A program made the translations under genes and the position numbers. The notes beneath the pieces are model-generated. The model had not been told where the DNA came from. It was given only the letters and a program-made list of their open reading frames with translations, and did not search any database. A stretch of DNA of 64,000 nt from Phymorhynchus buccinoides (Eukaryota > Mollusca > Gastropoda > Neogastropoda > Raphitomidae). Shown piece after piece: positions 48,101 to 57,254 of the stretch. Where the stretch lies: NCBI GenBank assembly GCA_017654935.2, contig CM065704.1, positions 20,743,308-20,807,307 on the forward strand, in the 5' to 3' direction. Positions within the stretch are counted from its first letter, which is position 1; every line of letters starts with the position of its first letter.

Positions 48101-51100
48101 AACAAAGACAGATTGACAGTACCTATTTCAGATTTGACATTGTCGACTGATGAACTTATTTCTTTGCAGAGTTCAGATCCGAAGCTGCAGAAATATCATG
48201 ACATGGCTTCATCAGGGGAGACATTTTCTTCTGCTGATTGTTCGTACTCATTTCATGAACAACAAGGAGTGTTGTACCGTGTTTTTTGTAAAAACGATGT
48301 TGAGGTTACACAGGTGGTTGTTCCTGAGGATGTAAAGAACAAAGTTCTTTTCACGGCACATGACGGACTTCTGGCAGGGCATTGTGGAGTCCGAAAGACA
48401 CTTGGACGTGTACAGAATCGTTTCTGGTGGCCGGGTATTTCCCGAGATGTTCGTCTGTACTGTCGTTCATGTGCTGTGTGTCAGAAGTGTTGTGCGAAAG
48501 GACGTGTGCCTGATGTACCTTTGTCTAAAATGCCCCGCATTGAACAACCGTTTCAGAGAGTTGCGGTGGACATTGTTGGTCCGTTTTCTCCTCTTTCTGA
48601 GGACAAACACAGGTACGTTTTGACATTAGTGGATGTGGCGACAAGATATCCGGAAGCTGTGCCGCTAAAGTCCATTGACTCTGTGTCGGTGGCAGAAGCC
48701 CTCTTTGGTATATTTTGTCGTTTGGGATTTCCTTGTGAATTGTTGTCTGACAATGGGTCACAGTTCACCTCACACATGTTTCAGGAATTCCTCACGCTTT
48801 TGTCCATAAAAGGCGTACACTCGTCACCCTACCATGCACAGTCTAATGGGGTGGTGGAGAGATTTCATGGCACTATTAAACCCATGTTGCGCAAGCTGAT
48901 GCAGAACAACCCTAAACAGTGGCATCGTTTGATACCAGCTTTGTTGTTTGCATGTCGTGAAATGCCAAATGCTTCCACAGGTTTTTCGCCGTTCGAGCTG
49001 ATGTTTGGCAGGAGAGCCCGTGGTCCTGTTGATTTTCTCGCGGATGCATGGACTGGAAGTGAGAATGCGGATGAGGCAAAGCATGTTTGCGACTATGTAT
49101 GTGATTTAAAAACCAACATAGCCGACATGTGTAAACTGGCTCAAGATTCTGCTGAGGACTCAGCAGCTGTACAAAAGAAGTACCGTGATCGAAAGACTCG
49201 ACCCCGTTCTTTCCAGGTTGGAGAGGAGGTGTTGGTGTTCTTGCCGACCACGAAGAATAAACTTCTATTGACGTGGAAAGGTCCATACAAAATAGTCGAG
49301 ATTTTGGACTTTGACTACATTGTGGAAATCGCTGGCAAGAAAAAGATTTTTCATCCTAACATGCTTAAATCTTACTATCGTCGTGCTGTTGCCAGTACTG
49401 TTGTTGTGAATGGAGATGTCATTCCATTTGACTGCATTCTGTCTAACCAGTTTGATTTTCAGGATTTTGTTGAGTCTGACAGGAAAGCTCCAGTCTCTGT
49501 TCCGAGACCCATGTGTTCAGCGAATGCTTCCATAGCAGTCGTTGAATCTGTCATTCCTGAGGATTGTGTGGTGCTTCCTACAATGGACAGTGCGTCATCA
49601 GAGACGTACAAAGATGTAGTGTATTCTCATTCTTTGTCTTCTTCACAGAAAATAGAGATATCTGATGTCTTTTCTAGGTTTGTACCGATTTTGACCTCTA
49701 ACCCTGGTTGTTGTACATTACCCATTGAACATCAGATACCATTGACATCTGAAACTCCTGTTTTTCGAAAACAGTACCCATTGCCGTTTTCTTCGCAGGG
49801 AACCATCAAGGAGGAGGTGTGTTCAATGTTGAATATGAAAGTCATTGAGCCGTCACAGTCTCCATATTCTGCTCCAGTGGTCCTGGTTAAGAAACCAGAT
49901 GGTTCCACCCGTTTCTGTTGTGATTATCGTGAGCTTAACAAGGTTACTTGTGCAGACGCGGAGCCCATTCCTGATACAGATGATTTATTCATCAGATTGT
50001 CCAGGTCGAATTATTTCACCAAGATTGATTTGACAAAAGGATACTGGCAGATTCCAGTCTACGACGCGGACCGTCACAAAACCGCATTTCAGACTCCGCT
50101 GGGTCTCTTTCAGTGGGTCCGGATGCCGTTTGGACTCGTCACAGCTCCGGCAACATTTGCGCGGATGATGAGAGCGTTGCAGTTGGGACAGCATGCTGTG
50201 TCATTCTTTGATGACATCATGATTCATTCTTTTGGATGGCAGGATCATCTTCGTGATGTTTGTGATGTGTTGACCAAGTTACAATGTGCAGGTTTGACGG
50301 CCAGACCAACAAAGATTTTTGCCGGTTTTCGGGAACTTGTGTTCCTAGGACATAAAGTTGGAAGTGGAGTGTTGCGTCCTGAGGAGAAGAAGATTCATAA
50401 AATCTTGCACATTCCCACTCCTTCAACTAAAAGACAAGTTAGAGCATTGTTGGGTTTGGTTGGATATTACAGACGTTATATCCGTGATTTTGCCACACTT
50501 ACTGCACCTATCACCGACTTGTTGTCAGGAGCGAGTAAGAGGAAGTTTGTGTGGTCTGCTTTGTGTCAGACTGCCCTGGACGAACTTCAGCGTCAGTTGT
50601 CCAGTAGTCCAATACTACTGATTGCGGATTTGGACAAACCATTTGTTGTTCGTTGTGACGCAAGTTCTGTTGGTGTGGGTGGTGTGTTGTTGCAGGATCA
50701 TGATGATGTGTTACATCCTGTTACATTTGTTTCGAGAAAGTTGTTGCCTCGAGAGACCAGATACAGCACAATTGAGCGAGAGTGTTTGGCGATAGTTTGG
50801 GTGATTACCAAACTGGGTCGATATCTGTGGGGACGATCTTTTGTGTTGCAGACTGACCACAGACCTTTAGTGTATTTGTGCTCTTCGGCGTTCAAGAACT
50901 CCAGGATCATGAGGTGGTCCTTGGCGCTGCAAGAGTACAACTTCGTTGTGAAGTCAATCTCTGGCGCAGAAAATGTTATCGCAGATTTTCTCAGTCGTTA
51001 ACTAAGACTTGAGATGAAAGCTGATTTTGAGAGAATGTCACATTTTGATGATATTTTGTGTGTGGACTAAACTTAGTTGATGATTGAATCACCTAAAGTA

Positions 51101-54100
51101 TTGCTGATATTATGGTTGTGCGTGTTCATATCACGTCGGATTAGTTGATTGAAAAAGTTAAGATGAACTTCTTGTGACGCATACGTTTTTGGATTTGTTA
51201 TGTCCTTTGATATATGTCTATGTTGGGTATGACTGTGTTCATGACTTAAATTACTTCGTTAATTAGTTGGCTTGTGTGAATACTTCACATGTTTACATTG
51301 AATATTGGCATGGATAATTTAAATCAAAACGTTTGTATCATTATATGAATGATACTATGATGACTTTTTTTGTGCTGTATTAAGTCATACTAAATTGGTA
51401 TTTAGTTGACTGAATATTTGAAAATATTGGGAAATTGGTTTTTTTTTTGGTTTTTTAGGCGTGCTTAGTTAAGAAATTGACATCTATGGATTTGCCTTTT
51501 ATTGGTATGTTATTTTTTATGCCTTGCCTGACAGACCTTTCCTAATGTTCCCAGTTGCTATATTTAAAGATCGCAAGCGTTCTTTTTTTTTTTGGGGGGG
51601 GGGGGTACTGTCAGGAAAGGCATAATTCCGAAATTGACGATATAATATGTCAATTTATTAATGTATAAAATTTGGTAAATATATTATGTTGTAAAACTAA
51701 AATGCAAGTTGCAAATTTAAAAAGTAACTCCTTGTCGGAGATATACTTTACCCTTGGTAAAACCAAGTTTTGTAGAGCTGTTTCTTTATAACACGTGTAG
51801 CACGTGAATTTCGTAAACTTATTGGGTAACTCGCTCGACTGCTCACACAGCCAGCAGCCAAATAGGACACTGTCTGGTTGTGCACAGCACTGTGTCTGGC
51901 GATGTTGAGCTAGAAGGCTGCGCCCTTTTAAACAGTCGTTTTTTTTAACCGGGTTTTTCGGAAGTCCGGGTAAAGTAAATTTTGGGTTGTTGTTTTCTAA
52001 ATTGCTAGGATTTAAAGAAGTTTACTTATTTCAAAGTTGTATTTCATTCATAAAGTTTAAATTGGGTTTCTAAATTTTGCAGGGTTTTCAAAATTGTAGG
52101 TTTTTTTATTTACATTTGCAAAGACATTATGGTGTCTTAAAAATTGTATACTCTTTTTGAGAGAAAGTTACAGTTTCGGTGCTGGTGTGTTTGTCTAAAG
52201 TTCTAAGTTTTGTAAAGGCCAGTACATGGTTAAACACACTCACACCGAAACTAATCACGGAAAATTCTGTCCGCGAAGCTAATTCAAGTAGGGCTAGAAT
52301 ATTGACAGCCTTTTCAGTTCCCTTGCAGGGTGTGTGGCCCAGTCCCCCCTGTAACCCCTTCCTGTTGGGTGGACCTTCGACCTGTGGAGCCGGAGAGAGG
52401 AAGGGAGACCAGCCTCGCGCTTCTGAGGGAGCCGCTGGTTGAGTGTTGGTGCCAAGGGCACCAACGGACTTGTAAACGTTTGGGTGGAGAACGTTTGGGG
52501 AGGAGGTGCAACCAAGTTTGTGACCTCGGTGGAGAAGACGGTGCTTCGCGGAGACAGATAAGTTTTTTAGTTGGTGTCATGAGGAACGGTATGTTTGTAA
52601 AAATTATCCTGTCAGTGCCTGTCCCAAGACGAACATTTTTTTACTCATACAAAGGGACCAAAGTTGTTCTCGTTTAGTTTAAGAATAAAGGGGTGATAAT
52701 CGGAAAGTTGTGTTAGTGTGTTAAAGTCCAAGTTAAACTCTGGTTAAGAACGCGCGTGGATGAGAGAGAGACAAAGTGTGTGAGAGTTTGTTTCAGTTTC
52801 TTTACAACATCATCAGTCATAATAATTATTGTTGCACAACACTTCACCTGTGTAACAGTGTACAACAGTACATTTGACATCATATCAGTACTGAGAACTG
52901 GCAACACTTCACCTGTGTAACAGTGTACAACAGTACATTTGACATCATATCAGTACTGAGAACTGGCAACACTTCACCTGTGTAACAGTGTACAACAGTA
53001 CATTTGACATCATATCAGTAAGTACTGTGAACTGGCAACACTTCACCTGTGCAACAGTGTACAACAGTACATTTGACATCATATCAGTACTGTGAACTGA
53101 CAACACTTCACCTGTGTAACAGTGTACAACAGTACATTTGACATCATATCAGTAAGTACTGTGAACTGGCAACACTTCACCTGTGTAACAGTGTACAACA
53201 GTACATTTGACATCATATCAGTAAGTACTGTGAACCGACAACACTTCACCTGTGCAACAGTGTACAACAGTACATTTGACATCGTATCAGTAAGTACTGT
53301 GAACTGGCAACACTTCACCTGTGTAACAGTGTACCACAGTACATTTGACATCATATCAGTAAGTACTGTGAACTGGCAACACTTCACCTGTGTAACAGTG
53401 TACAACAGTACATTTGACATCATATCAGTACTGAGAACTGGCAACACTTCACCTGTGTAACAGTGTACAACAGTACATTTGACATCATATCAGTAAGTAC
53501 TGTGAACTGGCAACACTTCACCTGTGTAACAGTGTACAACAGTACATTTGACATCATATCAGTACTGAGAACTGGCAACACTTCACCTGTGTAACAGTGT
53601 ACAACAGTACATTTGACATCATATCAGTAAGTACTGTGAACTGGCAACACTTCACCTGTGTAACAGTGTACAACAGTACATTTGACATCATATCAGTACT
53701 GACAACTGGCAACACTTCACCTGTGTAACAGTGTACAACAGTACATTTGACATCATATCAGTACTGACAACTGGCAACACTTCACCTGTGCAACAGTGTA
53801 CAACAGTACATTTGACATCATATCAGTACTGACAACTGGCAACACTTCACCTGTGTAACAGTGTACAACAGTACATTTGACATCATATCAGTCAGTACTG
53901 TGAACTGACAACACTTCACCTGTGCAACAGTGTACAACAGTACATTTGACATCATATCAGTAAGTACTGTGAACTGGCAACACTTCACCTGTGCAACAGT
54001 GTACAACAGTACATTTGACATCATATCAGTACTGTGAACTGACAACACTTCACCTGTGTAACAGTGTACAACAGTACATTTGACATCATATCAGTAAGTA

Positions 54101-56068
54101 CAGTGAACTGGCAACACTTCACCTGTGTAACAGTGTACAACAGTACATTTGACATCATATCAGTAAGTACTGTGAACCGACAACACTTCACCTGTGCAAC
54201 AGTGTACAACAGTACATTTGACATCATATCAGTAAGTACTGTGAACTGGCAACACTTCACCTGTGTAACAGTGTACAACAGTACATTTGACATCATATCA
54301 GTACTGACAACTGGCAACACTTCACCTGTGTAACAGTGTACAACAGTACATTTGACATCCTATCAGTAAGTACTGTGAACTGGCAACAGTTCACCTGTAC
54401 TGTACACCATAGTACTTGTACAACATAAGCACAATAATAAATGTACATCATTAGAACAAAGAACTTCCCTTGTCACATAGAAGTTTTTGATCACCACTAG
54501 TACAAAACATGTGTGATGTTACAAGAGTACAACACTTCAGCTATCATTATATTAAAAGGCAACTGTCCGTCCGTCCGTGTGAAACACAGAACGGGCCTTA
54601 TATTAGTTATAACTCCACCGTTTTTCGACCGAATCGCTTCAAATTTGCTATCAGCCCTAACGTGGCGACGGCAACGGCAACCACGGCGGCCGTGTCATTT
54701 GCGCGGTTTGGCAAATGCGTGAAACACGTATCCACCGGCCTCTCTGCGCCCGTATCTCCGGTATTTCTGGACGGATTGCCTTCAAATTTGGAAGGTAGAT
54801 GACCGGGGACAGTGACTATCTGTGTGCCAAACTGGAAGCGAATCGATTAATAAACGCGCGCGATATGCGCCGCTTGACCTTTTCACAAACCGCGGCGAAA
54901 CGAGACCCGACATTGACTCTAAATTTGGAACGTGCATGACCAGGGATAGTGACTATCTTGGTGCAAAATTTCAACAGCATCCATTCATAAACGCGCGAGA
55001 TATGAGCCCATTTACATTTGCGCGCACCCGTCATTTCAAGCCGTCCCCAAGAAATAGTTTACACAGAAAGAACTCAGTACTGCGTGCGGGCGGGCAAGAA
55101 AAGGGTTGGAGAGCGGAGATTACTTTAGCGAGGTACAATATCCCGCTATTCACCAAGTGAGAGCAGAGATTACTTTAGCGAGGGACAGGGTGGAATGGGA
55201 TGAGAGAAGATGGAAGGAGGGAGAGAGACAAAAGTAATAATATAATATTTTGCGGACTCTGCGAAACCCGTACTCAGCGTTACCGGTACTAGGCGTTGCG
55301 CTAGTAGATATAAAAAAAAAGACCATAATACATCATCAGTTCAATATTTGTCAACACATAGAACTTGCGAGGATGGGCGGACACTGAACACACACATTGT
55401 TTACTCCCATAAAACTTCCGCAATAAAACAAACTAACCCTCTTCCCTTCCCCCCACCACCCTTCCTCTTGTCTCTCCCTTTTCCCTGTCTCTTCCATCCC
55501 CCCCCCCATATAAACGAGCCCCCACCTTCTCCAGTGATGGCGAAGGCCAGCTCATCGCCGACCTCAGGACTCCGACACACGTCCTTGTTCACCACCCAGT
55601 ACTCCGGCCGGTCCAGCAGCAAGTCTGCATCGTCCGGCAAATCCACAACCGTAATCGTGGCCGGATCGCACGCCGTCAAACCAAACCCCAACCCTCCGAT
55701 GTATGACCGGTCCACGCCAAGAATCTGCACCACGATTTTCTGGTCCGGTGTCAACGGCCGGGACGTGAAGACGTACCCGTTGCAGTACTCTTCCCGAACG
55801 CGTACCGCCACCGTACGGTCGGTGGACACGCAGACATTGAGGCCGTGGAGGGTGTGTAGGGCCATGGAGGCGAAGGAGGTACCGGCGTGGAACCGGATCA
55901 TGGGCGCCGCCTGTACCGCCTCGTTCATGGAGACTGAGGTGGCGAAGGAGAAGAGTTCCTGTTCCACAGAGATGGGGGGTGCGGAGTGAGGTACAGGAGG
56001 GAGCAGGTTGGTGGAAGTAGTAGCGCCGCTGCCGATGTCTACGCCGCTCATAACGTTGTAGAAGTTGT
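41664..56068 (-). CDS. neur: Neuralized-type E3 ubiquitin ligase (5' partial)
   Basis: Three minus-strand exons (56068-55526, 44111-43992, 42193-41664) join through phase-1 introns without a frame clash. They give a linker, an NHR domain, a long Pro/Ser-rich spacer and a C-terminal C3HC4 RING. This is the architecture of Neuralized, which ubiquitinates Notch ligands at the plasma membrane and promotes their endocytosis. The NHR binds the ligand and the RING recruits the E2. Family members usually carry two NHRs; only the one nearest the RING is in the window, and no other exon was found up to 64000. The 11.4-kb intron holds an antisense LTR retrotransposon, a splice-site-bearing satellite and a dispersed repeat. 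Domain identity is from recognition, not a search. Confidence 0.93.
42194..42793. other. Neuralized intron, no other feature
   Basis: AT-rich intronic DNA with a short G-rich stretch (42467-42494). No repeat family or coding frame was recognised. Confidence 0.5.
42794..43004. repeat. 89-bp minisatellite, about 2.4 units
   Basis: ACAACTGTCCTAAAGTCCTC recurs at 42794, 42883 and 42972, exactly 89 bp apart, with only one or two differences per unit. It lies in a Neuralized intron. Confidence 0.95.
43265..43880. repeat. C-rich minisatellite (CCCCACTAACACAGCCTCC)n
   Basis: About 25 units of 20-28 bp consist of CCCCACTAACACAGCCTCC plus a C/T run of varying length. The G-rich strand is the sense strand of the Neuralized gene, in the intron about 110 bp downstream of exon 43992-44111. 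Confidence 0.95.
43992..44111 (-). CDS. neur: Neuralized exon: end of the NHR domain
   Basis: This 120-bp exon has acceptor GCGTTGTGCAG|GTGAAG and donor ATTG|GTAAGG, phase 1 at both ends. It encodes 'EVLYSRNNGKFSILMHVD' and 'LPLWAFFDVYGN', the conserved NHR end. Its acceptor lies only 127 bp from the LTR element inserted at 44239. Confidence 0.93.
44239..45435 (+). repeat. 5' LTR of the Gmr1-like element
   Basis: It begins TGTCAGGAAAGG and ends GTTTCTTTACA. An AATAAA polyadenylation signal lies at 45313-45318. Short frames inside it recur in the 3' LTR and are not genes. Confidence 0.95.
45437..45454 (+). promoter_or_regulatory. Primer binding site of the Gmr1-like element
   Basis: TGGTGACCCCGTACCCCA starts two bases after the 5' LTR. 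TGG at this position is the expected complement of a tRNA CCA end. I cannot name the tRNA with confidence. Confidence 0.7.
45455..46207 (+). other. 5' leader of the Gmr1-like element
   Basis: This AT-rich untranslated leader of about 750 bp lies between the primer site and the Gag start. No reading frame of note was seen. Confidence 0.6.
46208..47533 (+). CDS. gag: Gag protein (coiled coil and capsid, SCAN-related)
   Basis: I take ATG 46208 (MDSEKFKLLCAQ) as the start; an in-frame ATG at 46178 gives a short, less typical extension. Residues 1-40 resemble the Gag start of the element at 20-26 kb. Residues 45-170 are a Lys/Glu/Ala coiled coil of repeated 'AELAAKEKKDA' units encoded by an A-rich minisatellite. 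Residues 195-360 are capsid-like, with 'YRDKFRASRPEPEESF', 'DGLRDHLLCEHIL' and 'FLRERNFTSSKDMLEACENY'. That pattern is reminiscent of the vertebrate SCAN domain, reported to derive from a Gmr1-like Gag. The end is Arg/Gly-rich (RGRGRGRGTGGG). The frame stops at TAA 47531-47533, ahead of the zinc knuckle. Confidence 0.9.
   Translation: MDSEKFKLLCAQAKELGLVGADVQTFINNFVEREDARENDQRAKEEKIKIKQMELAAKEKMAELAAKEKEKMAELAAKEKEKMAELAAKEKKDAAELAANEKMAELAAKEKKDAAELAANEKMAELAAKEKMEELAANEKDAAELAARREEAGLALKEKEIEWDAKVRLAELNAQSEKKTREDSDVNSSGARGARYPKMPYFNENKDDMDAYLFRFEAFATSANWKQEEWSMFLCVYLQGSALSLYHGLSASGPVSYDILKKALLTKFQCTKDGYRDKFRASRPEPEESFLSYSTRFSHLFDKWVDLSDIEKTYDGLRDHLLCEHILSSVSKDLAVFLRERNFTSSKDMLEACENYRLAHPNKSMARAQKFEMNTASQAVVSPHVHVQQGPSRYALNSPSKFSSLQSYQQRGNQNARRGFVHRERMRGRGRGRGTGGGTST
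47534..51001 (+). CDS. pol: Pol polyprotein: protease-integrase-RT-RNase H
   Basis: The frame continues Gag's frame after the TAA. A CX2CX4HX4C zinc knuckle (CFECNGVGHYRREC) lies at 47558-47599. Counting from Met 47690: protease D37-S-G with 'DLILGNVDG'; integrase finger H224, H231, C261, C264; core D294, D354 and E390, with exactly 35 residues between the last two; a GPY/F-type module at 530-533; reverse transcriptase about 690-900 with 'YSAPVVLVKKPDGSTRFCCD', 'KIDLTKGYWQIP' and catalytic F-F-D-D (839-842, where YVDD is usual); RNase H with D990, the ERE at 1029-1031 and D1056, ending 'ADFLSR'. There is no frameshift. Translation would need readthrough of the TAA or an internal start. Confidence 0.95.
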   Translation, partial: GCTREGVQCFECNGVGHYRRECPTWLKKGASGTGDHAGFSSAGTRFGTVSFSVQDSVDSEVLCSSVSPGNALPMSTGCVNGFQVSVLRDSGATTAGVRKSLVRPDQFVGRTQEVISFGGNKEVFPLAYVDVQTGFFSGSLMCCVIDDPVADLILGNVDGVDPIPGLIMSDVSPVAAAVLTRGQEKRDEKNKDRLTVPISDLTLSTDELISLQSSDPKLQKYHDMASSGETFSSADCSYSFHEQQGVLYRVFCKNDVEVTQVVVPEDVKNKVLFTAHDGLLAGHCGVRKTLGRVQNRFWWPGISRDVRLYCRSCAVCQKCCAKGRVPDVPLSKMPRIEQPFQRVAVDIVGPFSPLSEDKHRYVLTLVDVATRYPEAVPLKSIDSVSVAEALFGIFCRLGFPCELLSDNGSQFTSHMFQEFLTLLSIKGVHSSPYHAQSNGVVERFHGTIKPMLRKLMQNNPKQWHRLIPALLFACREMPNASTGFSPFELMFGRRARGPVDFLADAWTGSENADEAKHVCDYVCDLKTNIADMCKLAQDSAEDSAAVQKKYRDRKTRPRSFQVGEEVLVFLPTTKNKLLLTWKGPYKIVEILDFDYIVEIAGKKKIFHPNMLKSYYRRAVASTVVVNGDVIPFDCILSNQFDFQDFVESDRKAPVSVPRPMCSANASIAVVESVIPEDCVVLPTMDSASSETYKDVVYSHSLSSSQKIEISDVFSRFVPILTSNPGCCTLPIEHQIPLTSETPVFRKQYPLPFSSQGTIKEEVCSMLNMKVIEPSQSPYSAPVVLVKKPDGSTRFCCDYRELNKVTCADAEPIPDTDDLFIRLSRSNYFTKIDLTKGYWQIPVYDADRHKTAFQTPLGLFQWVRMPFGLVTAPATFARMMRALQLGQHAVSFFDDIMIHSFGWQDHLRDVCDVLTKLQCAGLTARPTKIFAGFRELVFLGHKVGSGVLRPEEKKIHKILHIPTPSTKRQVRALLGLVGYYRRYIRDFATLTAPITDLLSGASKRKFVWSALCQTALDELQRQLSSSPILLIADLDKPFVVRCDASSVGVGGVLLQDHDDVLHPVTFVSRKLLPRETRYSTIERECLAIVWVITKLGRYLWGRSFVLQTDHRPLVYLCSSAFKNSRIMRWSLALQEYNFVVKSISGAENVIADFLSR
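51002..51608 (+). other. 3' untranslated region of the Gmr1-like element with G-rich tract
   Basis: AT-rich DNA ends in a T-run followed by about 12 G and TAC immediately before the 3' LTR. The G-run sits where the polypurine tract belongs. Confidence 0.65.
51609..52806 (+). repeat. 3' LTR of the Gmr1-like element
   Basis: This 1198-bp copy is one base longer than the 5' LTR (an extra T at about 51950). AATAAA lies at 52683-52688. Confidence 0.95.
52834..54400. repeat. 65/69-bp satellite containing a Neuralized splice-acceptor copy
   Basis: About 23 units begin CAACACTTCACCTGTGTAAC and contain TACAACAGTACATTTGACAT and CATATCAGTA. They occur in a 65-bp form (AGTACTGAGAACTGG) and a 69-bp form (AGTAAGTACTGTGAACTGG). 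On the minus strand, the Neuralized sense, every unit reads CACAGGTGAAGTGTTG. This shares CAGGTGAAGTGTTG with the intron-exon border of the Neuralized exon at 44111. The Gmr1-like insertion now separates array and exon. Confidence 0.93.
54545..55310 (+). mobile_element. Dispersed repeat with GTTACCGGTACT units, longer copy
   Basis: It starts GGCAACTGTCCGTCCGTCCG and ends CAGCGTTACCGGTACTAGGC then GTTGCGCTAGT. Both ends match the copy at 9085-9445 (opposite strand). The middle (about 54800-55190) is absent from that copy and contains two related blocks with 'CATGACCAGGGATAGTGACT'-like text and AAACGCGCG. It lies in the Neuralized intron. It has no transposase motif. Confidence 0.75.
55526..56068 (-). 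CDS. neur: Neuralized exon: linker and most of the NHR domain
   Basis: The acceptor is CATTCTGCAG and the donor is GAGAAG|GTGGGG. After a Pro-rich linker the NHR reads 'FHAGTSFASMAL', 'STDRTVAVRVREEYCNGYVF', 'TSRPL', 'QKIVVQILGVD', 'IGGLGFGLTACDPA', 'LPDDADLLLDRPEYWVVNKD' and 'GDELAF'. This matches the second NHR of Neuralized closely. The exon is GC-rich, unlike its surroundings. Confidence 0.93.
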
Positions 56069-56766
56069 CTGCAGAATGAACAGAAAAGAAGCGTATTTCT
56101 GTTAGGTAAGGATTAGTTCATTGACTAATTTATTGTTGGTCGGAACTTGGATGGCTAATTGATTCAGAAATGCATCAGCTTTGCAAAAGCTCTATGAGCT
56201 GATAGTGTGCTGAACTCTGTCTCTTCCTGCAATTATCACTTTAACTATACCAGGTAAGATTTTACCTTTTCTTATCCTGCATTAGTTTTACATAACAGTA
56301 CATATTTGGGGTGTTTCTATTTGAGAAAAGATAGGCTCTTGACACAATGAATAATTATGAATAAGAAACACCCGAAGGTGCTGATGGGACCCAGAGATGC
56401 ACTGGCCCCACCTGCCCTACCAGCACAAGTGCAGGCCTACACAACAATATACAGTATTCATACGGCGCTAAATATTGATAGAAATAAAATCGAAGCACAC
56501 ACACACGTTAAACATTCATAATGCATTCAAACAAAGATGCTATACAAAGACAAACAAGAACACGTTTGAGAAATAGACCTAAAGCCAAGAGAGAGGAGGG
56601 AGAGAGAGAATTAGCTACACCAGCCTTGGAAGCCTGTGCTGTTACGCAGGTGTAGGCATGCAAGGGCATTCCATTAAGCATCTCTTGACACACTCACAGA
56701 TGTACTAAAACAAAAGTTTCACAGCTCAAAATAAAATGTGACTGTTAAAAAAATTACTACAGTATA
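56069..56766. other. Neuralized intron or upstream DNA, no exon seen
   Basis: AT-rich, with no reading frame resembling another NHR on the minus strand. Confidence 0.5.
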
Positions 56767-56922
56767 TTACCATATTTTTCAGACTATAAACGCACACCCT
56801 TAAATTTATACAAAATTTAGATTTTGTTATTGTATTTTCTTATTATGTTATCAGTCCTATTATAAGGCGCAGAGGTCTCAGTCTGGGTAAAAGTATCGCC
56901 TTATAGTCAGAACAATACAGTA
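56767..56922. mobile_element. MITE with TATAAGGCGCA-type inverted ends, copy 2
   Basis: TACCATATTTTTCAGACTATAA at the left pairs with TTATAGTCAGAACAATACAGTA at the right. The interior CTATTATAAGGCGCAGAGGT and GTCTCAGTCTGG match copy 1 at 38225. Confidence 0.8.
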
Positions 56923-57103
56923 ATTAATAGCTCTCCACATGTTCTTTACTCATTTTAACTCGCCTTGGCATGAGGCTGTGTCAGACCAGTTGACATAAGC
57001 AAGAACACCAAGGCTACATCAAAATGTTGTTATGTTCTGCATGGTTGTGCGGGGATGTCTTAAGACATGACAAGCTCCTAGCATAACATCATCAGTCTTA
57101 AAT

Positions 57104-57254
57104 CCTCCGAAGACGGAGTGTGGCTGCCGGCATGGCGGGGTAATAAAAAAACAGTCACACACGTAATGTTCTCATCCCTAGCTGGTGCATTTGTAACGAA
57201 GTGCCAAGTGCTTCGGCTGTCGGGATGATCCCTGGAGTCCTTAAGCCAGGGTAA
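57104..57254 (+). mobile_element. SINE-like retroposon, second copy
   Basis: It is the reverse complement of the element at 8358-8523 with scattered differences (TCCGAAGACGGAGTGTGGCT, CACACGTAATGTTCTCATCC). No target duplication is obvious, so it may be older. Confidence 0.7.

Larger units (their letters stand above)
44239..52806 (+). mobile_element. Gmr1-like Ty3/gypsy LTR retrotransposon, nearly complete
   Basis: Two 1.2-kb LTRs (44239-45435 and 51609-52806) are flanked by the 5-bp duplication ACATC (44234-44238 and 52807-52811). The interior holds Gag, a zinc knuckle and pol in one reading frame broken by a single TAA. The pol order is protease, integrase, reverse transcriptase, RNase H. 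Ordinary Ty3/gypsy elements have integrase last; the Gmr1 group (first described from deuterostomes by Goodwin and Poulter) has it before RT. I count about five substitutions and one indel between the LTRs, so the insertion is recent. It lies antisense in the Neuralized intron. Confidence 0.95.

Noticed and set aside
53079..54333. Frames of 76-122 codons (KCCQFTVLTDMMSNVLLYTV repeats and others)
   Set aside because: They follow from the 69-bp satellite period being a multiple of three; there is no flanking coding sequence.
55348..55989. 213-codon plus-strand frame
   Set aside because: Antisense shadow of the Neuralized NHR exon; its translation is Ser/Pro/Arg-rich with no domain.
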